From the NCBI GenBank assembly GCA_030681895.1, contig JAUXRI010000159.1, forward strand, positions 1-42,050: DNA of 42,050 nucleotides, written 5' to 3'. Numbering within the stretch: position 1 is the first letter of the stretch; every line of letters starts with the position of its first letter. Below the pieces are notes generated by a model, which saw only the letters and a program-made list of their open reading frames with translations, had not been told where the DNA came from and searched no databases. Both the position numbers and the translations under genes were made by a program. Shown in pieces: positions 1 through 7,610 of this stretch. Origin of the DNA: Myxococcales bacterium. Its GTDB lineage: Bacteria > Myxococcota > Myxococcia > Myxococcales > Myxococcaceae.

Positions 1-499
1 TGAGCCACTCGAAGCGCTCGCGGCTCATGCCCTCGGGCAGAATCGCGACGGCCGTGGTGCCCAGCAGCGCACAGTCGAACGCGCCGCCGCGGCAGTAGTT
101 GCCGGTCGAGGGCCACACAGCCTTCTGTGACGACGGGTCGAAGCCGCCGGTGACGAGGCGGGGCACCAGACACCCGAACGCCGCGCCGACCTTGTGCGCG
201 CCGGTGGGGAAGTACTTGCCAACGACGCCGATGATCCGCGCGTCGACCCCGGTGAGCGCTTTGGGAATTTCGAAGGCGTTGACGTCTCCGTACAGGCCAG
301 ACTTCACGTCGTTCTTCCACGAGATGCGGAAGAGGTTGAGCGGGTTGACGTCCCACAGACCGATGGCGGGCAGCTTCTGCTTCACCTTCGCCGGAATCTT
401 CGAAGGGTCGCGCATCTGCGCCAGCGTGGGGATGACGACACCCCGCTCACGACACAGCTTCGCGGCGCGATCGAGGACAGCTTCGTTGAGCTTGACCAT
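1..499 (-). CDS. PLP-dependent enzyme of the cysteine-synthase/tryptophan-synthase-beta fold, partial
   Basis: Only the N-terminal 166 residues lie in the window; the gene runs off the left edge. The reading frame begins MVKLNEAVLD at 499. It contains FPTGAHKVGAA, which fits the PLP-lysine segment of fold-type II enzymes, and then WPSTGNYCRGGA, which fits the phosphate- and substrate-carboxylate-binding loop (S-x-G-N). I infer a lyase, synthase or deaminase acting on an amino acid in the cytoplasm; the substrate cannot be read. The gene is divergent from a second fold-type II enzyme at 602, so the roughly 100 bases between them probably hold both promoters. A pair of divergent PLP enzymes next to an XdhC gene suggests linked amino-acid or nitrogen metabolism, which is inference. 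Confidence is high for the family and low for the reaction. Confidence 0.82.
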   Translation of the reverse strand, partial: MVKLNEAVLDRAAKLCRERGVVIPTLAQMRDPSKIPAKVKQKLPAIGLWDVNPLNLFRISWKNDVKSGLYGDVNAFEIPKALTGVDARIIGVVGKYFPTGAHKVGAAFGCLVPRLVTGGFDPSSQKAVWPSTGNYCRGGAFDCALLGTTAVAILPEGMSRERFEWL

Positions 500-601
500 G
501 GCGCGGACCTTACAGGGTTCGATGGAGGCTCCCCACGCGTTCCGCCCGCGGTTGGGCTGGATCAAGTGGACGCGTGCGTGACCGAGTACAGTGCGCGCCC
601 G

Positions 602-1819
602 ATGGCCGCCTTCGTCTACCGCTGTACTGATTGCCGCCGAGAGTTTCCCCGCGACGCCGTGCGGTACCTCTGCCCCGACTGCGGCGCGCGGTATCGCCCG
701 GGGGTTCCGCTCATCGGCGTGCTCGAGGCCGTGTTCGACGTCGAGGCCATCACGTCGAAGTTCGATCGCGCGAAGCCTGACTGGTCGCTCCTGTCGGCGG
801 TGGAGCCGCAGTTCTTCCCGCCACTCGTGGTGGGGCGCACGCCGCTGGTGCCCGCGCGCAGGCTCGGAGAGCAGCTCGGCCTGCCCAGACTGTTCATCAA
901 GAACGATGGCCAGAACCCGTCTGGCTCGTTGAAAGACCGCGCGTCGTTCCTGGTCGTCGCGGAGGCGGCGCGGCTCGGTGAGAAGCGTGTGGTGTGCGCG
1001 TCGACGGGAAACGCGGCGTCGGCGTTGGCGGCGGTATGCGCGTCAGCGGGCGTCGAGGCGCTCATCTTCGTGCCCGAGAAGGCGCCGCGCGCGAAGCTGG
1101 TGCAGATGGTGCTGGCGGGAGCGCGGGTGATTCCCGTGAAGGGCACCTACGACGACGCCTTCAGGCTCTCGCTCGAGTTCACCGCGAAGCGCGGCGGGTT
1201 GAATCGCAACACGGCGTACCACCCGCTCACCATCGAGGGGAAGAAGACGGTCTCGCTCGAGATCACCGAGCAGCTCGGCCTTCGCGCGCCTGACGCGGTG
1301 TTCGTCTCAGCGGGCGACGGCGTCATCCTCGCGGGCGTGCACAAGGGCTTCGCCGACCTGGTGCGCGTGGGGCTGATCTCCTCGATGCCGAGGCTGTTCG
1401 CGGTGCAGGCCGAGAAGAGCGACGCGATTCACCGCTACGTGCAGACCGGCGTGTATTCGGACGCAGTTGATCCGACGACGGTGGCCGACTCCATCTCGGT
1501 GTCGTGCCCGAGCAACGCGCACTGGGCGCGCCGCGCCATCCTCGAGACGAAGGGCGCGACGGTGACGGTGAGCGACGACGAAATCCTCGAGGCCCAGGCG
1601 CGGCTCACGGCGATGACCGGCGTGTTCACCGAGCCTGCCGGTGCCGCTGCGTTCGCCGGACTCGTGAAGGTGCAGGCAGGCGCGGGCGCGTTGCCGAAGG
1701 ACGCCGAGGTGGTGGTGCTCGCGACGGGCCACGGCCTGAAGGACATCGACGCGCCGCTGGCTCGCGTGAAGATTCCCCCGGCCATCGAGCCGACGCTCGA
1801 CGCGGTGCCGGTGACGTGA
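602..1819 (+). CDS. Threonine-synthase-like PLP enzyme with N-terminal zinc ribbon
   Basis: The protein has 405 residues from the ATG at 602; the frame is open further upstream, but that part overlaps the divergent gene and lacks family features. Residues 7-30 carry two CxxC knuckles (CTDC and CPDC), the rubredoxin-like ribbon found in many long threonine synthases. The catalytic domain has NPSGSLKDRAS with the PLP lysine, CASTGNAASAL as the phosphate-binding loop, and a C-terminal ATGHGLKD segment. Threonine synthases convert O-phosphohomoserine to threonine, but this subfamily also includes enzymes with other substrates, and no hom or thrB gene lies nearby. The stop codon overlaps the GTG start of the XdhC gene, so the two are probably translationally coupled. 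The fold and cofactor are near certain; the substrate is less so. Confidence 0.85.
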   Translation: MAAFVYRCTDCRREFPRDAVRYLCPDCGARYRPGVPLIGVLEAVFDVEAITSKFDRAKPDWSLLSAVEPQFFPPLVVGRTPLVPARRLGEQLGLPRLFIKNDGQNPSGSLKDRASFLVVAEAARLGEKRVVCASTGNAASALAAVCASAGVEALIFVPEKAPRAKLVQMVLAGARVIPVKGTYDDAFRLSLEFTAKRGGLNRNTAYHPLTIEGKKTVSLEITEQLGLRAPDAVFVSAGDGVILAGVHKGFADLVRVGLISSMPRLFAVQAEKSDAIHRYVQTGVYSDAVDPTTVADSISVSCPSNAHWARRAILETKGATVTVSDDEILEAQARLTAMTGVFTEPAGAAAFAGLVKVQAGAGALPKDAEVVVLATGHGLKDIDAPLARVKIPPAIEPTLDAVPVT

Positions 1820-2724
1820 ACGAGCTCCAGGCCATTCTCTCGGCGGCGCGGCGCGCGTGGGCGGCCAACGAGACGCCGGTGCTCGCCACCGTCATCGCGA
1901 CGCGGGGCTCGTCGTACCGAAAGCCCGGCGCGCGCATGCTCGTCACCAGCGAAGGCTGGAGGGCTGGCAGCATCAGCGGCGGCTGTCTCGAGTCAGACGT
2001 GGTGAGGAAGGCTGTGTGGCTCATCGAGCAGGGCACGCCGGTGCTGCGCACGTACGACACCTCGGCCGATGGCGAGGTCGCGCTCGGCTGCGGTGGTGAA
2101 GTCGACGTCTTGCTCGAGCCGTTTCAGGTGGACGGGCCGCTCGCGAAGGCGATGGAGCAGGTGCTCGACACGCGCCGCGCGGTGAACCACACCGTGACGC
2201 TCCCCAACGGAGCGACGTGGACCGAGACGCTGCGCCCCGCTCCACGTCTGGTGGTGTGCGGCGCCGGTCACGACGCACTGCCGGTGCATCAGCTCGCGCT
2301 CACGATGGGCTGGGACGTGCAGGTGGTGGACTGGCGGCCGGCTCAGCTCACGCCGACGCGCTTCCCCGGAGCGACGACGCACCTGCTCGCGTCCGATGCG
2401 CTCGCGCGGCTGCCGCTCGAAGCGGGCTGCGCCGTCGTCATCATGTCGCACCATCTTCTCTACGACGCGCGCGTGCTCGAGGCGGCGCTGGCGTCTCCAC
2501 TGCCGGCGTACGTCGGCGTGCTCGGACCGACGAAGCGCACGAAGGATCTGCTCGAGACGTTGCCGAAGACGCTGTCACTCGACCGGCTGCGTGCACCCAT
2601 CGGGCTCGCGCTCGGCGGTGAAGGTCCGGCGGCTGTCGCGCTCGCGATTCTCTCCGAGGTGCATGCGGTGGTGCACGGTGCGTCGGCGAGTCCGATGTCG
2701 CGAGCGGCGACGGGCACGACGTGA
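1816..2724 (+). CDS. XdhC/CoxI family protein
   Basis: The protein has 302 residues from a GTG that overlaps the previous stop (GTGA). The N-terminal XdhC_CoxI domain shows TRGSSYRKPGARMLV, GSISGGCLES and GCGGEVDVLLEP, the cysteine and glycine motifs of the family. The second half is Rossmann-like: LVVCGAGHDALPVHQLA, then a YVGVLGP segment and a C-terminal IGLALGGEGPAAVALAI stretch. Family members bind and sulfurate molybdenum cofactor and insert it into xanthine-dehydrogenase-type hydroxylases. No molybdenum hydroxylase subunit is visible in the window, so its client must be elsewhere or its role differs. Coupling to a threonine-synthase-like gene recalls amino-acid/purine catabolic clusters that mix PLP lyases with XdhC proteins, which is inference. 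Confidence 0.88.
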   Translation: MNELQAILSAARRAWAANETPVLATVIATRGSSYRKPGARMLVTSEGWRAGSISGGCLESDVVRKAVWLIEQGTPVLRTYDTSADGEVALGCGGEVDVLLEPFQVDGPLAKAMEQVLDTRRAVNHTVTLPNGATWTETLRPAPRLVVCGAGHDALPVHQLALTMGWDVQVVDWRPAQLTPTRFPGATTHLLASDALARLPLEAGCAVVIMSHHLLYDARVLEAALASPLPAYVGVLGPTKRTKDLLETLPKTLSLDRLRAPIGLALGGEGPAAVALAILSEVHAVVHGASASPMSRAATGTT

Positions 2725-2932
2725 CGTGCACGAGGTGACGCCCACGACGTGACGAGCGCGGCGGCACGCGGAGTCGTCGAGCCTTCAGCAGAAGGCCGCC
2801 GCATGACCCAGCTCGGCCATCGCCTCCAGGCGCGACGGTTCCTCCTGATCAGCCCTCCTTGTCACCTGACTGGCTGAGGCTCTTTCTCGTCGTCCCCGCG
2901 GGCTCGGCCTCGCGACGTTCAGCTCGCGCGAA

Positions 2933-3466
2933 TCACTCTTCGTCGGGCCCGCCGTAGCGTTGCTCGAAGACCTCAGGGCTGATGCCGTGCGAGACGGTGA
3001 CCCCGTGCGCCGTCTGGAGGTAGGCCTCCATGCTGATCCACCGGTCTTCCCACTTCACGCGGTGGCTCCACGCGCAGACGACGAGGTGGCCGGCCGGCGC
3101 CTCTGGCCGGGGCCCGACGCGGGTCAGGAAGCTGCAGTGCAGCCCTGGTGCGAAATGGGCGCGCGCGTTGAAGTTGCAGAGGATCTCTTCGCCATTCAGC
3201 GCCTTGAGCGGGAAGACGCCGGACTGCACACCGTCGCGAAGAAACGCGCGCCACTGCACGTCGACGTCGGCCTTCGAGACCCCCGCGGGCAGAAAGGCGC
3301 TGATGTCGCGGTCGACGATGTCCTCGCGCCGCCCTGCGAAGAGCCGGCACGTTGCGTCGTTGACCTCGACGTACTGACCGCTGTCGTTGGCCACCATCAC
3401 CGCGGTCTCGAACGTGTTCAACAGTGCGCGATGAAAGGCGAGGGCCTGGTCCGAAGTCATGGGCAT
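2933..3466 (-). CDS. Single PAS-domain protein with degenerate C-terminal Cys motif
   Basis: The protein has 177 residues; a second ATG two codons in (3460) is an equally good start. Residues 8-120 form a PAS domain: helix FHRALLNTFETAVMVAND, the strand GQYVEVNDATCRLF and a C-terminal FNARAHF sheet. There is no kinase, cyclase or DNA-binding output domain. The last 50 residues (CAWSHRVK, W, SMEAYLQ, then SHGISPEVFEQRY) match the pattern of a C-terminal module seen in many PAS and response-regulator proteins, normally C-x-W-C-K-x-I ending HGICPEC, but here three of the four cysteines are replaced (Ser, Ser, Val). It is probably a cytoplasmic small-molecule, redox or light sensor acting through protein contact. 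No partner gene is adjacent. Confidence 0.75.
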   Translation of the reverse strand: MPMTSDQALAFHRALLNTFETAVMVANDSGQYVEVNDATCRLFAGRREDIVDRDISAFLPAGVSKADVDVQWRAFLRDGVQSGVFPLKALNGEEILCNFNARAHFAPGLHCSFLTRVGPRPEAPAGHLVVCAWSHRVKWEDRWISMEAYLQTAHGVTVSHGISPEVFEQRYGGPDEE

Positions 3467-3592
3467 GGGTGGGACTCATTCCTGGCCGCTCGAGCGCGGT
3501 AGGAAGAATCGGAAGCGATCGAAGCTCACGGCGTCAAGCGGCGTCGAAAGCTTCGATGGCGCGCACCACCACGTCGAGTTGCTGGTGACCTC

Positions 3593-4801
3593 TCAGCGAA
3601 TCGGCTCGAACACCCGCAAGCCCTGCCGGCCCATGCGTCGCGACCCGGCCATCGTGTCGCCTTCGGTGTAGTCGCTCACCGACGTCCGCCCATCACCGGT
3701 CGTGATGGCCGTGTGACCGTACCGGCTGCCCAGACGCGTGTTGGTGCGCTCCCAGGTGAGGACCAGACCCGGCCGGCGCAGCGCCTCGTCGAGCGGAATG
3801 TTCAGCTCACGGAAGTGACTGCGCGGCAGGTTGTTGTCGACCTGGTTCCCGTTCCCCGACATCGGAACCCGATAGGTGCGGCGAATGGCTTCGTTCACCG
3901 CCGCGGCGCAGCGGCCGGTCCCTGACATCTCGCGCTCGACCTGCCGAATGGTGTTCACCAACCGCGACGCGCTGGCCGGAGAACCGGGAGGTGCGGTGTC
4001 GACGGGAGCGTTGGTGGTGCGCTCCTCAGCGGCGGGCTCGGCCGTGCGGCGGGAGGACGCTCGACGGGCCGGCAGCGTGTCGATGGTCTCCCGGCTCGCG
4101 ACGCCGAAGTCGGGTGACGTGTTCTCGATGCCGAGCTTCTTCTGCGCTGCAGTCAGCGCGCGCTGGGTGATGGGCCCGAAGTAGCCGTCTGCCTTGACGC
4201 CCAGCTTCCGCTGGAGCTCCTTCACCGATTCACCCTTGTCGCCGATGGCGAGGCTGGCGCGTCCGGCGGCGAGGTCCTGCGCCGAGGGCTCCGCACGGTA
4301 TGTGTTGTCGAAGGCCCCCAGGCGCGTGGGATTGGTGCGCGCGGTCGAGTCGTACTCGCTGGGCTTCGATGCAGGCGCCGGCGTCGCGTCCGTCGAGGCC
4401 GTGCCGTTGAGCTTCTCGATGGAGTACCGGCCGCCAAGGTCTTCCTTGTTGGTGACCGCGTCGACGACCTGGCCCTTCTTGTTCCGGTAGTTGATGCCGA
4501 GCGCGTCCGCGAGCGCGGGGCCCACCTCGAAGTGTCCCAGCTTGTCTTTCCGTTTGCTGCCGGCCGAGTCGTAATAGGTGGCCTCGACGCCGCGGCCCGT
4601 CTTCGTGTCACGCACCAGCACCTTGTCGCCGACCTTCACCCCGAGCTCTCGCGCTTGCTGGGTGGTGAGCGCGATGCCTGGCTGCGTGAGGGGATTGAAC
4701 TTCTTCCCGATGCTGATCTCGGAGTTCGCGGCCGAGCCTTCGATCGACGTGTATTTGGTGCCGTTGAAATCAATGGAAGGACGACCAGAGCCAAGTCGCA
4801 T
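3593..4801 (-). CDS. Signal-less putative murein hydrolase (barrel-like, PG_binding_1, Cys/His amidase-like domains)
   Basis: The protein has 402 residues from the ATG at 4801; upstream codons in this frame look non-coding. Residues 1-125 contain a beta-rich region (PGIALTTQQARELGVKVGDKV) that could be a double-psi barrel. Residues about 190-235 (IGDKGESVKELQRKLGV, DGYFGPITQRALTAAQ) are a clear PG_binding_1 repeat. A Ser/Pro/Ala linker leads to a C-terminal domain with TGRCAAAVNEAI and, about 75 residues on, RYGHTAITTG, the Cys and His expected of CHAP/NlpC-P60-type amidases. There is no signal peptide or membrane segment, as in endolysins or injected effectors. It is divergent from the cytochrome gene. 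The enzyme class is inferred from two motifs only. Confidence 0.7.
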   Translation of the reverse strand: MRLGSGRPSIDFNGTKYTSIEGSAANSEISIGKKFNPLTQPGIALTTQQARELGVKVGDKVLVRDTKTGRGVEATYYDSAGSKRKDKLGHFEVGPALADALGINYRNKKGQVVDAVTNKEDLGGRYSIEKLNGTASTDATPAPASKPSEYDSTARTNPTRLGAFDNTYRAEPSAQDLAAGRASLAIGDKGESVKELQRKLGVKADGYFGPITQRALTAAQKKLGIENTSPDFGVASRETIDTLPARRASSRRTAEPAAEERTTNAPVDTAPPGSPASASRLVNTIRQVEREMSGTGRCAAAVNEAIRRTYRVPMSGNGNQVDNNLPRSHFRELNIPLDEALRRPGLVLTWERTNTRLGSRYGHTAITTGDGRTSVSDYTEGDTMAGSRRMGRQGLRVFEPIR

Positions 4802-4990
4802 CGGAGGGAGCCTCGAGGGTTGACGGGTTGACGAATTATCCAACGAATCAGTGCTGGAAATCCCGGTGGATCTGTCAACGCACCTGACGAAGGGCCTGGT
4901 CGGCGCGCCCCGAAATGGCCGGCTCATTGCACCATCCGGCGCGCGCCAGCTGTCGATGACCGACAAGCCGCTCCCGCAACGAGGTGTCTG

Positions 4991-5431
4991 ATGCGCCTGA
5001 CAGCGCTCGTGGTGTCGATGGCAGCGATGACGGCGTGGGCCGACAACCCGGTCTCGTTCTCCGGCGACAGGACGAAGGTCACCGTGACGTTCGAGTCGAG
5101 CCCGAACCGCGGAGAGCAGGTCTATCGGACGTATTGTCACCACTGCCACGGCGAGAAGGGCGACGGCACCGGACACATCGGGCGCGGCCTCATGCTCAAG
5201 CCAGTCGACCTCACGGCGCCCGAGGTTGGTCCGCGCATGACGGTCGACGCCATCAAGCTCATCGTGCGCGAGGGCAGCGGCAAACCGGGCGCGGCGATGA
5301 TTCCGTGGAAGCTCGTGCTGCCCGAAGAAGTCATCAAGGACGTCTCCGTCTACACGGCCGCGCTCGCCGCCGAGGGTCGCGCGAAGCGCCTCAAGGCCGA
5401 GCCTCCTGCCAGCGTGAAGCCGAAGCCGTGA
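4991..5431 (+). CDS. Periplasmic monohaem cytochrome c
   Basis: The protein has 146 residues. It starts MRLTALVVSMAAMTAWA, a signal peptide likely cleaved before DNPVS, with a GAGG-type ribosome site just upstream. One CHHCH haem-attachment motif follows NRGEQVYRTYC, and a downstream GAAMIPWKLVLPEEVIKDVSVY carries the methionine likely to be the second haem ligand. This is a class I cytochrome c fold of ordinary size with a short Ala/Pro/Lys tail. It probably shuttles electrons in the periplasm. No oxidase or dehydrogenase gene is next to it, so the partner is unknown. Confidence 0.88.
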   Translation: MRLTALVVSMAAMTAWADNPVSFSGDRTKVTVTFESSPNRGEQVYRTYCHHCHGEKGDGTGHIGRGLMLKPVDLTAPEVGPRMTVDAIKLIVREGSGKPGAAMIPWKLVLPEEVIKDVSVYTAALAAEGRAKRLKAEPPASVKPKP

Positions 5432-5612
5432 GCTGATCAGCGCGCACGCTGGTGTCAGGTCGAGCTGACACTCCTGCTCGCGCACGGCTCGTCAGCGCTT
5501 TCGCTCCGAACGCAACCTGTGCGCGCGCGGCGACCCAACGCGACGCTCGTCCCTCTCGAAGACCTTCGGCCACCGCGCACATGCGTTGCACCCGACGGCC
5601 GCTGGCGAAGCC

Positions 5613-7604
5613 ATGTCCTCCCCGCTCGACCGCTTCACCGTGCTGCAGCGTCTGGGTGCAGGAGGCATGGCCGAGGTCTTCAAGTGCCGGCAGACGGGCC
5701 TGGGCGGCTTCGAGAAGCTCGTCGTCCTCAAACGAATCCTCCCGCACCTGCTGGCCGAGCCCGCCTTCGTCGAGATGTTCCTCGATGAGGCGCGCATCGC
5801 GGCGAACCTCTCGCACCCGAACATCGTGCAGACGTTCGAGCTGACCGCCGACGCGCAGGGCGTGCCGTACATCGTGATGGAGTTCGTCTCGGGCCCGTCG
5901 CTGGCCCAGCTCGTTCGTGAGGCGCGCACCACCAACACCGTCGACCTGCGGCACCTGGCCCGGCTCATCGAAGGCGCCGCGCGTGGGTTGCACCATGCGC
6001 ACCACGCGACCGACACCAGCGGCCGGCCGCTGCACATCATTCACCGCGACATCAGCCCGCAGAACATCCTCGTCACGCTCGACGGCGTCGCGAAGGTGGC
6101 CGACTTCGGCGTCGCGAAGGCCGAGGGCCGCCTCACGCACACCAGGTCGGGCATCGTGAAGGGCAAGGTGCGCTTCACCGCGCCCGAGCTGCTCGTCGAC
6201 CCGGATCATTGTGTCGACCCACGCACCGACGTCTTCAGCCTCGGTGTCTGTCTGTACGCGGCGACGACGGGACAGACGCCGTTTGGTGGCTCGACCGACC
6301 TGATGGTGATGCAGGCCATCAACGTCGGCACCTACCGCCCGCCGTCGGAGCTGGTGCCCGACTACCCGAAGGCGCTCGAGCGCCTCGTGATGTGGCTGCT
6401 CGAGCACGAGCCGGAGCGCCGGTGTCCCAGCGCGTTGGCCGCGGCGGACGCGCTCCGCGAGTGGTTGACGCAGACGCCGGGCAGCACCGACGCCGAGCTC
6501 GGGCCCTGGGTGAAGGCGTTGAGCAGCGTGATGGAGGCGCCTCCGCCCGCCCCGCCCTCGAGCGACGCGCTGGGCTCGAAGCTGCCCTCGCGGCAGGTCG
6601 CCACCGCGCAGCTGCCGCTCGTCGAGTCCGAGTCGGGGCTGTCGGAGATCGACATCGTCGTCTCGGGGCTGACGAGCGTGACGGGGCCGTCGAACCGGAA
6701 GTGGGGCGTCTTCGCGTTCGTCTTCGCGGTGCTGCTCGGGCTCGGAGCGCTCGGCCGAGTCTGGTCGCAGATCGTCGACGAGCGGCGCCTGCAGGTCGAA
6801 CGTTCGTCGTTCTTCGACGAAGCGGAGCGGGAGCTCGCGCAGGGCCACTTCGGGCGCGCGGAGGAGCTGATCAAACGCGCCTCGTCGATGCCCCAACGCA
6901 CGCAAGCCGACGAGCTTCGCCTCTCGCGGCTGGAGTCGGACCTGCGGGTCTCGCGCTCCCTCGCCGCCGCGCACGCCGCGCTCGCTGAAGGAGAGTTCGA
7001 GGCCGCGGGCGCGCTGTTGCAGACCGTGCTGAGCCTCGAGGCGAACGACGAGCGCGCGGTGGCCCTGTCGAGAGAGCTCAAAGCCGTCGAAGCGGCGCGC
7101 GCCGTCGCTGCACGTCAGGCTGCAGAGGCCGACGCGGGCGTTGCCGTCGCAGCAGTGGCGGTGGTCGAGCCCGATGCTGGAGTCGCCCGCGTGTCGTCGC
7201 GCCGCTCCCGGGTTCCGGAAGGGCCAGTGACGACGTCGACGACCCTCGAGGCCGCCACGCCCGTGGTGGAAACGCCGGTCGTCGCACCGCCGCTCTCGTC
7301 GACGCCGCCCGAGGTCTTCGAGCCCCCGCCCGCTCCGAAGCCACATCCTCCCGTCGTCGTGCAGCGCCAGCCTCACCCGGGCAGCTCGACCCTGCACATC
7401 ACTGCGTCGGTGCGGGGCGCGCAGGTGTTCGTCGACGGACTGCCCGCCGGCTCCACGCCGTTCGACCTCGCCAACGTCGGCGCCTCGACGCACCTGGTGA
7501 TGGTGTGGGCCGAGGGCTTCGAGTCGATGACCGAGCGGGTACCGGTGGCGGCCGAGGAGCAGGTCTCACTCCATTTTCCGCTGCGCGTGGTCGCGGTGCC
7601 GTGA
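5613..7604 (+). CDS. Membrane Ser/Thr protein kinase with C-terminal PEGA domain
   Basis: The protein has 663 residues from the ATG at 5613; an in-frame TTG at 5586 is possible but adds nothing domain-like. The Hanks kinase domain covers residues 6-270: GAGGMAEVF loop, LVVLKRIL lysine, HRDISPQN catalytic loop near residue 143 and DFGVAK near 163. A single membrane helix (WGVFAFVFAVLLGLGALG) lies near 363-384. Behind it is a helical Glu/Ala-rich region like tetratricopeptide or coiled-coil stalks (390-510), a Pro/Val-rich linker, and a C-terminal PEGA domain (STLHITASVRGAQVFVDGLPA, about 589-650). The kinase is cytoplasmic and the PEGA part should be outside, so it may sense surface structures. 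It ends six bases from the convergent kinase gene. Confidence 0.93.
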   Translation: MSSPLDRFTVLQRLGAGGMAEVFKCRQTGLGGFEKLVVLKRILPHLLAEPAFVEMFLDEARIAANLSHPNIVQTFELTADAQGVPYIVMEFVSGPSLAQLVREARTTNTVDLRHLARLIEGAARGLHHAHHATDTSGRPLHIIHRDISPQNILVTLDGVAKVADFGVAKAEGRLTHTRSGIVKGKVRFTAPELLVDPDHCVDPRTDVFSLGVCLYAATTGQTPFGGSTDLMVMQAINVGTYRPPSELVPDYPKALERLVMWLLEHEPERRCPSALAAADALREWLTQTPGSTDAELGPWVKALSSVMEAPPPAPPSSDALGSKLPSRQVATAQLPLVESESGLSEIDIVVSGLTSVTGPSNRKWGVFAFVFAVLLGLGALGRVWSQIVDERRLQVERSSFFDEAERELAQGHFGRAEELIKRASSMPQRTQADELRLSRLESDLRVSRSLAAAHAALAEGEFEAAGALLQTVLSLEANDERAVALSRELKAVEAARAVAARQAAEADAGVAVAAVAVVEPDAGVARVSSRRSRVPEGPVTTSTTLEAATPVVETPVVAPPLSSTPPEVFEPPPAPKPHPPVVVQRQPHPGSSTLHITASVRGAQVFVDGLPAGSTPFDLANVGASTHLVMVWAEGFESMTERVPVAAEEQVSLHFPLRVVAVP

Positions 7605-7610
7605 GCGCCT

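Noticed and set aside
5391..7493. 700-codon open frame on the minus strand opposite the PEGA kinase
   Set aside because: It is Arg/Gly/Leu-rich and antisense to a well-supported kinase, a mirror-frame artefact of GC-rich codon use.
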